A DNA stretch of 19,853 nucleotides. It comes from an uncultured Paracoccaceae bacterium. Its GTDB lineage: Bacteria; Pseudomonadota; Alphaproteobacteria; Rhodobacterales; Rhodobacteraceae. Made by a program: the position numbers and the translations under genes. Of this stretch, positions 1 to 6,441 are shown piece after piece. Every line of letters starts with the position of its first letter. The stretch's first letter is position 1. A model generated the notes under the pieces. It ran no database searches, was not told the DNA's origin, and saw only the letters and a list, made by a program, of their open reading frames with translations. The stretch is from positions 1-19,853 of the forward strand of contig CALHST010000147.1 of the NCBI GenBank assembly GCA_938038825.1. Direction: 5' to 3'.

Positions 1-1597
1 AGCCGATTTTTGCTGCTTTTACGTCGTCGTCGATGTGGGGCAGGTACTGTTCGAAGTTGTTCGAAAACATTTGCACCAGCTTGTCCGCCTGCAAATCATA
101 CGCTGCGGCGTCGTCCCATGTGCGGCGCGGGTCCAGCAGGATGTCCGGCACGCCAGGCACGGACACAGGCACGTCAAAGCCGAAGTTTGGATCCTTGCGG
201 AACTCTCCCTTAGCCATAGTGCCGTCGAGCGCTGCAGTCAGCAAAGCGCGGGTCGCTTTGATCGGCATACGAGATCCCGTACCATACGCACCGCCCGTCC
301 AGCCCGTATTCACCAGCCAGCAAGTTGCGCCGTGTTGTGCGATTTTCTCACGTAACAGATTTCCGTAGACCTCGGGGCGGCGGGGCATAAATGGGGCCCC
401 AAAGCAGGTCGAGAATGTTGGCTGCGGCTCTGTGACGCCCCGTTCTGTCCCGGCGACCTTTGCGGTGAAGCCGGATAAGAAGTGGTACATCGCTTGGGCT
501 GGTGACAGTCGCGCAATCGGGGGCAGCACACCAAATGCGTCACATGTCAGCATGATGATGTTTTTGGGATGCCCACCAAGTGCCGAAGACGATGCGTTGC
601 CAATGTAGTGCAGCGGGTAGGCGCAGCGCATATTGGCCGTCAAACTATCATCTTCGAAATCCAGTTCCTTGGTTTCCGCGTCATAGACCATGTTTTCGAT
701 CACGGTGCCGAATTTCGACGTCGTCGCAAAAATCTCTGGCTCAGCCTCAGGGTTCAGATTGATCGTCTTCGCATAACAGCCGCCTTCGAAATTAAAAGTA
801 CCGCGATCTGACCAACCATGTTCGTCATCACCGATCAGGGTACGCTCTGGATCTGCGGACAGCGTCGTTTTACCCGTACCGGACAGACCAAAGAAGATGG
901 CTGTATCAACTGGGTTGCCTGTTGCATGGTTCGCCGAGCAATGCATCGGCATGATGCCTTTTTCCGGCAACAGGTAATTCAGCAATGTGAACACAGACTT
1001 CTTGTTTTCGCCGGCATATTCCGTGCCGCCGATCAAGATGATCTTCTTGTCGAAATTGAGCGCGATCACGGTTTCGGATGCGCAGTCGTGCTTTGCGGGA
1101 TCTGCCTGAAAGCTTGGGCAGTTGATGACGGTGAAGTCTGCGAGAAATTCGTCGACCTCATCCAAGTCTGGGCGGCGCAGCATGTGGCGGATGAACAATC
1201 CATGCCATGCCATCTCGGTAATCATGCGCACATTGATCGCATGTGCGCGATCTGCGCCCCCGACCAGGTCTTGGACAAAGTAGTCTTTGCCCTGCATGTG
1301 GGCCAGCATGTCTTGATGCAGTGCGTCAAAGCCGGCTTCTGACATCTCGGCATTGGCGTCCCACCAAATGGAGTCTTTCACTGACGCCGTTTTGACAACA
1401 TGTTTGTCTTTGGGAGACCGTCCGGTGAACTTCCCGGTCGAAACAAGGAAGGCACCGCCTTGACCCAGTTCGCCCTCGTCGCGTTTCAACGCGATTTCAA
1501 TCAAAGCAGGCTCCATCAAGTTATAATAGACGTTCCCCAACCCGGTAATACCTTGATCTTCAAGCCGGAAATTTGGGTTAACCCGTCCATGTGTCAT
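1..1597 (-). CDS. pckA: Phosphoenolpyruvate carboxykinase (ATP), cut at C-terminal edge
   Basis: The enzyme converts oxaloacetate plus ATP to PEP, CO2 and ADP, the first committed step of gluconeogenesis, in the cytoplasm. The translation starts MTHGRVNPNFRLEDQG and carries the kinase P-loop GLSGTGKTT at residues 237-245 (Lys243). It is followed by the nucleotide/metal-binding stretch TLIGDDEHGWSDRG and then FNFEGGCYAK, as in the ATP-dependent family. The ATG at 1597-1595 is preceded on its strand by AGGAGT, a good ribosome-binding site. The frame stays open to the window edge, giving 532 codons. Family members are about 530 residues, so only the stop codon or a few residues should be missing. 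It is divergent from chvI with 324 bp between start codons. ChvG/ChvI affect pckA in Agrobacterium (known), so regulation by the neighbouring system is a reasonable inference. Confidence 0.97.
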   Translation of the reverse strand, partial: MTHGRVNPNFRLEDQGITGLGNVYYNLMEPALIEIALKRDEGELGQGGAFLVSTGKFTGRSPKDKHVVKTASVKDSIWWDANAEMSEAGFDALHQDMLAHMQGKDYFVQDLVGGADRAHAINVRMITEMAWHGLFIRHMLRRPDLDEVDEFLADFTVINCPSFQADPAKHDCASETVIALNFDKKIILIGGTEYAGENKKSVFTLLNYLLPEKGIMPMHCSANHATGNPVDTAIFFGLSGTGKTTLSADPERTLIGDDEHGWSDRGTFNFEGGCYAKTINLNPEAEPEIFATTSKFGTVIENMVYDAETKELDFEDDSLTANMRCAYPLHYIGNASSSALGGHPKNIIMLTCDAFGVLPPIARLSPAQAMYHFLSGFTAKVAGTERGVTEPQPTFSTCFGAPFMPRRPEVYGNLLREKIAQHGATCWLVNTGWTGGAYGTGSRMPIKATRALLTAALDGTMAKGEFRKDPNFGFDVPVSVPGVPDILLDPRRTWDDAAAYDLQADKLVQMFSNNFEQYLPHIDDDVKAAKIG

Positions 1598-1687
1598 TGA
1601 TCGTACTCCTGTGCGCCCGGATGATTTGGGCTGTTGATGAACCGCATGGTGCGGCTTTCGCGTCGTCTACACGAAAGGAGTAAAGCA

Positions 1688-1729
1688 ATGATAGAAGGGT
1701 GTCGGCTAGTTAGCGCCATCACCGGATAG
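1688..1729 (+). CDS. Possible 13-codon leader peptide upstream of chvI
   Basis: A short frame MIEGCRLVSAITG starts with ATG at 1688 and ends with TAG at 1727-1729. The sequence AAAGGAG at 1674-1680, seven bases before the ATG, is a near-ideal ribosome-binding site, better than those of several real genes here. The frame runs across the first direct repeat, and its stop codon lies in the first bases of the second. It could be a regulatory leader peptide for chvI or a chance match. Composition gives no support because it is so short, and it only matters if chvI transcripts begin upstream of 1674. Confidence 0.25.
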   Translation: MIEGCRLVSAITG

Positions 1730-1742
1730 TTTAGCGCAATCA
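1707..1742. promoter_or_regulatory. Pair of imperfect direct repeats, candidate operator
   Basis: TAGTTAGCGCCATCA (1707-1721) is repeated as TAGTTTAGCGCAATCA (1727-1742). The shared cores TAGCGC start 21 bp apart, about two helical turns, so a dimeric or tandem regulator could bind both on one DNA face. OmpR-family regulators such as ChvI bind tandem direct repeats (known), so ChvI or another pckA regulator are candidates. The binding protein is inference. Confidence 0.4.
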
Positions 1743-1743
1743 G

Positions 1744-1770
1744 CCCCAAGGCGCATCATTGGGGTGATGC
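1744..1770. repeat. Two overlapping inverted repeats (alternative hairpins)
   Basis: CCCCAA (1744-1749) pairs with TTGGGG (1759-1764). GCATCA (1753-1758) pairs with TGATGC (1765-1770). Each arm of one hairpin lies in the loop of the other, so the two cannot easily form together. Neither is followed by a T-run, so they are not ordinary terminators. They may be a protein site or an RNA switch in a leader. Confidence 0.4.
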
Positions 1771-1921
1771 ATCTTTGCGACAATTTAGGCTTTCCGAAGG
1801 GTTTTCTCCTTAAATCGTGACCAATTGAAGCCCCGATTCGCAGTTGTCAGTTGATTCGATTAGTTAAACCGTCAAGTATGAGCGAAAAATATAAGCGTTG
1901 AGCAGTACAAGGAAACAGGCA

Positions 1922-2623
1922 ATGTCAAAAATTGCATTGGTGGATGATGATCGGAACATTCTGACTTCAGTGTCCATGACGCTAGAGGCAGAAGGTTTCG
2001 AAGTGGAAACCTATAACGACGGGCAAGCCGCGCTGGATGCTTTTAACAAAAAGCTTCCTGACATGGCTGTCCTGGATATCAAGATGCCCCGTATGGACGG
2101 TATGGATCTGTTGCAGCGTTTGCGGCAGAAAACGTCGATGCCGGTTATCTTCCTGACATCGAAAGATGACGAGATCGACGAAGTCCTTGGTCTTCGGATG
2201 GGGGCAGACGATTACGTCAAAAAACCGTTTTCACAGCGTCTCCTCGTCGAACGCATTCGCGCATTGTTGCGTCGGCAAGACGCGGTTTCCGGTGAAATCG
2301 TTGCGGATAGCGAAGAAACCAAAGTGATGTCGCGTGGGGATCTGACCATGGATCCTTTGCGTCACGCTGTGTCTTGGAAAGGGCGCGACGTTTCACTGAC
2401 CGTGACCGAGTTTTTGCTTCTTCAAGCGTTGGCGCAACGTCCGGGCTTCGTGAAAAGCCGGGATCAGCTGATGGATGTCGCATATGACGACCAAGTCTAT
2501 GTAGATGATCGGACAATCGACAGTCACATCAAGCGCTTGCGCAAAAAGATGCGAACAGCTGACGATACGTTTTCAGCAATTGAGACCCTGTACGGTATCG
2601 GGTATCGTTACAACGAAGAATGA
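1922..2623 (+). CDS. chvI: Two-component response regulator ChvI (OmpR family)
   Basis: This is a DNA-binding response regulator paired with ChvG. The receiver domain (residues 2-118) has acidic pocket residues D8-D10, phospho-acceptor D52 in AVLDIKMP, T79 and K101 in KKPF. A winged-helix effector domain follows at about 130-232, with the typical VDDRTIDSHIKRLRKKM recognition region. At 233 residues it has normal length. The ATG at 1922 is chosen because AAGGA sits 8 bases upstream and the protein then begins MSKIALVDDD. An in-frame TTG at 1898 would add eight residues and lacks support. chvG follows after 29 bp, so the two are probably co-transcribed. In rhizobia ChvI controls envelope, acid-stress and carbon genes including pckA (known). 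Confidence 0.96.
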   Translation: MSKIALVDDDRNILTSVSMTLEAEGFEVETYNDGQAALDAFNKKLPDMAVLDIKMPRMDGMDLLQRLRQKTSMPVIFLTSKDDEIDEVLGLRMGADDYVKKPFSQRLLVERIRALLRRQDAVSGEIVADSEETKVMSRGDLTMDPLRHAVSWKGRDVSLTVTEFLLLQALAQRPGFVKSRDQLMDVAYDDQVYVDDRTIDSHIKRLRKKMRTADDTFSAIETLYGIGYRYNEE

Positions 2624-2652
2624 CTTCGATATCCTGAACCCGGGGGGCCGTC

Positions 2653-4344
2653 GTGAAAGACCTTTCGACATCAAAAGACGGCGGAGATATTATTCTGGGC
2701 GACGATTGGGTCGCCCCGAACAAAGCTGCGACGGCTGAGCTTGCAAATCAACGTCAACGCCGGAACTTGTTTTCGCTTCGGCGTTCGCCACTTACGCGAA
2801 AGATTGTTATCTTCAATCTGATTGCTTTGGCGCTCATGTTTTTGGGTATCTACTACTCGAACACCACACAAAACAGCCTAACAATCCAGCGCAGCGTTGC
2901 CATTGTAAACGAAGCGGCACTTGTTGCGGATATGGTCGAATTGCGCCTGAGCCAGGACAGCACGACGGTTTTGGACGATAGCACCAAAACAATGCTGATG
3001 CAAACTTTGGATCAGCTGAATATCCCAAGCGGTTCAGAGGTTTACGTGTTTTCCCCGGATGGCGAGACACAAGCTGTCGCTGTTAGTAACCCGGCAGAGA
3101 CAGTTGGTGAGACTGGGCGGATTTCTGGTACTTTTTTAACGGATGGATTGGCCAAAGTTCTCTCCGTAATTTCTGCGCCGCTGACGCGGATTCGCGGCGA
3201 GACTCCGCCAATCGAAGAACAGCTTAAACGCGCGATTCAGGACAATTCGGAAGCAGACGGTAGTTTTCTGTCCCAACTGAATGGCGAAGGCGGAACAGTC
3301 TTTTCGGCAGGATCGCCCATTCAAGTTGACGGACAAACCATTGGGATCGTTGCGCTGACAAGTGGTGCAGGAGAAATTGACCGTTTGGCCCGTGAAGAGG
3401 GCGAACGTGTGCTGCAGATGTTCGTGTTTGCGACGATCGTTTCAATCGGGTTGAGCCTTGTCCTGGCCTCTACCATTGCAAACCCAATCGCTGACCTATC
3501 CGAAGCTGCCGAGTTGGGGCGCGATAAGAATTCCCGTAAAGTGAACCCCGGCCAAATCCGGATTCCGGATTTAACGGCCCGCCCGGATGAGATTGGCCGA
3601 CTGTCAGGCGCGCTGCGATCCATGGTTGCGGCTTTATACACGCGCATTGAAGGCAACGAACAATTTGCGGCGGATGTCGCACATGAGATCAAAAATCCGC
3701 TCGCGTCTTTACGCTCGGCCGTTGGTACGTTGCGGATGGTGAAGCGGGAAGATCAGCGCGACAAGCTGTTGGATGTGATTGATCACGATGTACGTCGCCT
3801 TGATCGCCTGGTCAGCGACATTTCGAATGCATCTCGACTGGATGCTGAACTGGTCAAAGAAGAAGAAGAACCCTTTGAGCTGCTCAAGATGCTGGGCAAT
3901 CTCGGCCAGTACTTGGGGGAAGATGCCAAAAGCAAGGGCATCGAGTTCATTTTGGATATCCCCAAGGAATCCGTGATTGTGCAGGGTCTTGAAGCGCGGC
4001 TGGCGCAGGTCTTCGTGAATTTGATCACCAACGCGATTTCGTTCTGTGAAGATGGGGACGCCATCCGTGTGTGGGCGCGCAAGCGGGAAAACCGGATTTT
4101 GGTGGTTGTGGAAGACACTGGGCCAGGGATCCCGGATCAAGCACTGGGCAAGATCTTTAAACGCTTCTATTCGGAACGCCCGGAAGAGCATTTTGGAAAC
4201 AACTCTGGACTTGGACTGGCAATTTCCAAACAAATTGTCGAGGCACATGGTGGCGTGATTTGGGCCGAGAATATCCGGCCAACGGATGCTGATATCACGT
4301 CCGAACCTTTGGGTGCACGCTTTGTTGTTGGTTTGCCAATCTAA
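2653..4344 (+). CDS. chvG: Sensor histidine kinase ChvG
   Basis: This is the membrane sensor kinase for ChvI. The order is: cytoplasmic N-terminus (1-50), TM1 (about 51-68), a periplasmic sensor region of roughly 185 residues, TM2 (about 256-275) and HAMP (276-329). The dimerisation/phosphotransfer box FAADVAHEIKNPLAS follows, with phospho-acceptor His344. The ATPase domain has an N box (ITNA, N460), G1 (DTGPGIPD, from D488) and G2 (SGLGLAIS). Its 563 residues match family size. The start is GTG at 2653, placed just after a G-rich stretch at 2641-2648 that serves as ribosome-binding site. It sits between chvI and hprK, as in many alphaproteobacteria. In rhizobia the periplasmic repressor ExoR controls this kinase; I see no exoR gene here. 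Confidence 0.95.
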   Translation: MKDLSTSKDGGDIILGDDWVAPNKAATAELANQRQRRNLFSLRRSPLTRKIVIFNLIALALMFLGIYYSNTTQNSLTIQRSVAIVNEAALVADMVELRLSQDSTTVLDDSTKTMLMQTLDQLNIPSGSEVYVFSPDGETQAVAVSNPAETVGETGRISGTFLTDGLAKVLSVISAPLTRIRGETPPIEEQLKRAIQDNSEADGSFLSQLNGEGGTVFSAGSPIQVDGQTIGIVALTSGAGEIDRLAREEGERVLQMFVFATIVSIGLSLVLASTIANPIADLSEAAELGRDKNSRKVNPGQIRIPDLTARPDEIGRLSGALRSMVAALYTRIEGNEQFAADVAHEIKNPLASLRSAVGTLRMVKREDQRDKLLDVIDHDVRRLDRLVSDISNASRLDAELVKEEEEPFELLKMLGNLGQYLGEDAKSKGIEFILDIPKESVIVQGLEARLAQVFVNLITNAISFCEDGDAIRVWARKRENRILVVVEDTGPGIPDQALGKIFKRFYSERPEEHFGNNSGLGLAISKQIVEAHGGVIWAENIRPTDADITSEPLGARFVVGLPI

Positions 4345-4365
4345 TCAGATCGCGCGGCCGACCTG

Positions 4366-4815
4366 ATGCAGTATTCGGATCTTGCAAAGGATTTGCCCAC
4401 AGCGATTCATGCATCTGCGGTATCGGTCTTGGGGCAAGGGGTTTTGATTATTGGCCCTTCGGGAAGCGGAAAATCGTCCCTCGCCTTACAATTGATGGCC
4501 TATGGTGCTGGCCTGATTAGCGATGATTTGGTGTGGTTGATGCATCGTAAAGACGCGGTGTGGGCAGATCGCCCTCCACAAATTCAGGACGACTTACAGA
4601 TCGAAGCGCGCGGGTTTGGCCTTTTGCTCGCAAAACCAGCTGGTGCGACCCCGTTGGCTTTGGTGCTAGATTTGTCCAAGATTGAAACGGAAAGATTACC
4701 GCGCGCGCAGTCTTTACGGATAGGAAAGCATGATGTGCGATGTTTTCACAAATTGGACACTCCAGCTTTTCCTGCGATGATACTGCAATATCTTTCTTGG
4801 GATGCCCAAGCGTGA
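4366..4815 (+). CDS. hprK: Short HPr kinase/phosphorylase (catalytic domain only)
   Basis: It phosphorylates, and may dephosphorylate, HPr on Ser46. The 149-residue protein carries Walker A GPSGSGKSS (30-38), ISDD (51-54), the HprK signature-like EARGFGLL (80-87), and His15, which aligns with the catalytic histidine of full-length enzymes. It lacks the N-terminal domain of the roughly 310-residue Firmicutes enzyme. This short form is the usual one in alphaproteobacteria (known). The ATG at 4366 is the only sensible start, although its ribosome-binding site is weak; 21 bases separate it from chvG. The target HPr is encoded 1.3 kb downstream, with its Ser46 intact. Confidence 0.93.
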   Translation: MQYSDLAKDLPTAIHASAVSVLGQGVLIIGPSGSGKSSLALQLMAYGAGLISDDLVWLMHRKDAVWADRPPQIQDDLQIEARGFGLLLAKPAGATPLALVLDLSKIETERLPRAQSLRIGKHDVRCFHKLDTPAFPAMILQYLSWDAQA

Positions 4816-4826
4816 AAGGCAAACCT

Positions 4827-5708
4827 ATGCCAATAACACCAAGACATGTGATCCTTGTGACCGGCCCGTCCGGTGCGGGCATGTCTACGGCAACCAAAGC
4901 TCTGGAAGATGCCGGGTTCGAGGCGATTGACAACCTACCGCTGCGGCTGGTGGGCCGTCTGTTGGATGATGACGGGGCTGACAAGCCGATGTCACTTGGG
5001 TTGGACTTGCGCAACCGAGACTTTTCTGCGGACGCCGTTCTGGATCTTGTGACAGAGTTAGAACAGCGTGATGATGTATCGCCGCAGCTTTTGTACTTGG
5101 ATTGCCGACCCGAGGAAATTATGCGCCGATATTCAACGACGCGCAGGCGCCACCCCATTGCGCAAGCGCCAAGTTTGGCTGAAGGCATTACGCATGAGAT
5201 TGACCTGTTAAGACCTTTGCGCAACCGCGCCGATGTGTTGATTGATACATCCGGCCTAAATCCCCATGAGCTGCGCGCTGAAGTCGAAAAGTGGTTTGCG
5301 CCAAAAGGAGAGCATCAGATCGCAGTGCAGCTGCAGTCATTCTCTTATAAACGCGGGCTGCCGCGTGGTGCGGATATGGTTTTTGACTGTCGGTTTCTGA
5401 GAAACCCTCATTGGGTCGAACACTTGCGCCCTCAAGATGGTCGCAATAGCGACGTTCAAGACTATGTCGCTGAAGATCCACATTTCAGTGGATTCTTTGA
5501 AAAAGTACGGGACATGGCACTGTTTATTTTGCCTCCGGCGCAGCGCGAAGGCAAAAGTTACTTAACGATTGCCTTTGGGTGTTCCGGTGGCAAACACCGT
5601 TCAGTCACATTGGCGGAAAGATTGGCCGAAGACCTTGCGCAAGCAGGATGGCAGGTGTCTAAACGGCATCGGGAACTGGATCGACGCCAAAGCAAAGAGG
5701 CGCAGTAA
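4827..5708 (+). CDS. rapZ: RapZ-family nucleotide-binding protein with altered Walker A
   Basis: RapZ (YvcJ) proteins bind nucleotides and, in E. coli, act as a GlcN6P-responsive RNA adaptor; the role in alphaproteobacteria is not established. The N-terminal P-loop domain reads GPSGAGMST (13-21), so the Walker A lysine is replaced by Met19. The remaining hallmarks are present: DNLPLRL, LYLDCRPEE, RRRHP, then the C-terminal domain with SFSYKRGLPRGADMVFD, FLRNPHW and GCSGGKHRSV (C252, H257). The 293-residue length is normal. ATG 4827 is preferred, with AAAGG 7 bases upstream. An alternative GTG at 4812 overlaps the hprK stop as GTGA. The EIIA start follows this stop codon directly, implying tight co-translation. 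Confidence 0.94.
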   Translation: MPITPRHVILVTGPSGAGMSTATKALEDAGFEAIDNLPLRLVGRLLDDDGADKPMSLGLDLRNRDFSADAVLDLVTELEQRDDVSPQLLYLDCRPEEIMRRYSTTRRRHPIAQAPSLAEGITHEIDLLRPLRNRADVLIDTSGLNPHELRAEVEKWFAPKGEHQIAVQLQSFSYKRGLPRGADMVFDCRFLRNPHWVEHLRPQDGRNSDVQDYVAEDPHFSGFFEKVRDMALFILPPAQREGKSYLTIAFGCSGGKHRSVTLAERLAEDLAQAGWQVSKRHRELDRRQSKEAQ

Positions 5709-6104
5709 GTGATTGGTATCATCATCGTTGCTCATGGAAATCTGGCGCGAGAGTATCTCGCGGCGGTCGAACATGTTGTGGGTGTACAACCCGGTGTGCG
5801 TGCTGTCGGAATCGAAGCGCGTCATGATCGCGATGAAAAACAGCAAGAAATCTGCAAAGCTGCCAATGACGTGGACCAGGGAAATGGTGTTGTCGTTGTG
5901 ACCGATCTGTTTGGGGGGTCGCCGTCAAATCTGAGTTTGCGGGCATGCGAGCCGCAAGGGCGGCGCATTTTGTACGGTGCAAATTTGCCAATGCTTATTA
6001 AACTGGCAAAAAGCCGCGACAAAACTGTGTCGGACGCTGTGCGGGATGCGATGGAAGCTGGCAAGAAATATATTAATAGTCAGAATGTGAGTGCAATGAA
6101 GTAA
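5709..6104 (+). CDS. PTS system EIIA component, mannose (Man) family
   Basis: This cytoplasmic phosphocarrier accepts phosphate from HPr. The fold begins MIGIIIVAHGNLA with His9 as the expected phospho-acceptor, and has VVVVTDLFGGSPSN typical of the family near residues 77-90. It has 131 residues, the single-domain length. The start is GTG at 5709, immediately after the rapZ TAA, with AGAGG 8 bases upstream inside rapZ. No EIIB or EIIC genes lie in the window, and such orphan EIIA-Man proteins in alphaproteobacteria are regarded as regulatory. HPr follows after 29 bp. Confidence 0.94.
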   Translation: MIGIIIVAHGNLAREYLAAVEHVVGVQPGVRAVGIEARHDRDEKQQEICKAANDVDQGNGVVVVTDLFGGSPSNLSLRACEPQGRRILYGANLPMLIKLAKSRDKTVSDAVRDAMEAGKKYINSQNVSAMK

Positions 6105-6133
6105 AGCCAAAAGGCTGCTTCTTTGGGGGGAAT

Positions 6134-6403
6134 ATGGCGACAGTGACACTGGAAATCGTGAACCAAAAAGGTTTGCATGCGCGTGCGTCAGCCAAATTGG
6201 TTGAAGTCGTGGAAGCGTTTGACGCGTCTGCTGAAGTGTCCAAGGATGGCCTAACCGCATCAGGCGATAGCATAATGGGTTTGTTGATGTTGGCAGCGTC
6301 CAAAGGAACCAGTATTGACGTGGAAACGTCGGGTCCGGACGCGGATGCTTTGGTGTCTGCGCTGTCGGCGTTGGTGGCCGACAAATTCGGTGAAGATGCC
6401 TGA
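6134..6403 (+). CDS. ptsH: Phosphocarrier protein HPr
   Basis: HPr carries phosphate between Enzyme I and EIIA. The 89-residue protein has the catalytic site QKGLHARAS with His15, and the regulatory site SGDSIMGL with Ser46, the expected target of the HprK encoded upstream. Start ATG 6134 follows a GGGGGG run at 6125-6130, a short-spaced ribosome-binding site. No Enzyme I gene is in the window, so it must be supplied from elsewhere. An inverted repeat begins exactly at the stop codon. Confidence 0.96.
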   Translation: MATVTLEIVNQKGLHARASAKLVEVVEAFDASAEVSKDGLTASGDSIMGLLMLAASKGTSIDVETSGPDADALVSALSALVADKFGEDA

Positions 6404-6419
6404 GACGTGTTTCGTCTCA
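6401..6419 (+). terminator. Perfect 7-bp hairpin at the ptsH stop codon
   Basis: TGAGACG (6401-6407, including the TGA stop) and CGTCTCA (6413-6419) are exact reverse complements around loop TGTTT. No long T-run follows, only TTAGGGG. It is therefore a weak terminator, attenuator or RNA-stabilising 3' end for the ptsH message rather than a standard intrinsic terminator. The acyltransferase begins 22 bases later. Confidence 0.45.
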
Positions 6420-6441
6420 TTAGGGGAAAAGGCTGACAAGG

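Larger units (their letters stand above)
1598..1921. promoter_or_regulatory. Divergent pckA/chvI intergenic region
   Basis: This 324-bp gap must hold the promoters of both divergent genes. I see no textbook -35/-10 pair that I would defend. It does contain a small hairpin in the presumed pckA leader (CCGCA-TGG-TGCGG at 1642-1654), a 13-codon frame with a strong Shine-Dalgarno, a pair of direct repeats (1707-1721 and 1727-1742), and two overlapping inverted repeats (1744-1770). A weaker third match to the direct repeat, TAGTTAAACCGTCA, lies at 1861-1874. The chvI side ends with AAGGA at 1909-1913, which fixes the chvI start at 1922. Confidence 0.6.

Noticed and set aside
818..1342. 174-codon plus-strand open frame
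   Set aside because: It is antisense to pckA, which has the full ATP-dependent PEP carboxykinase motifs.
1898..1921. Longer chvI start at TTG 1898
   Set aside because: The extra eight residues do not resemble the receiver domain start, and the ribosome-binding site AAGGA points to ATG 1922.
4517..5224. 235-codon minus-strand open frame
   Set aside because: It is antisense to hprK and rapZ; no protein-like features.
6105..6116. AGCC-AAAA-GGCT hairpin between EIIA and ptsH as a terminator
   Set aside because: The stem has only four pairs and no T-run, and the genes are 29 bp apart and functionally linked.
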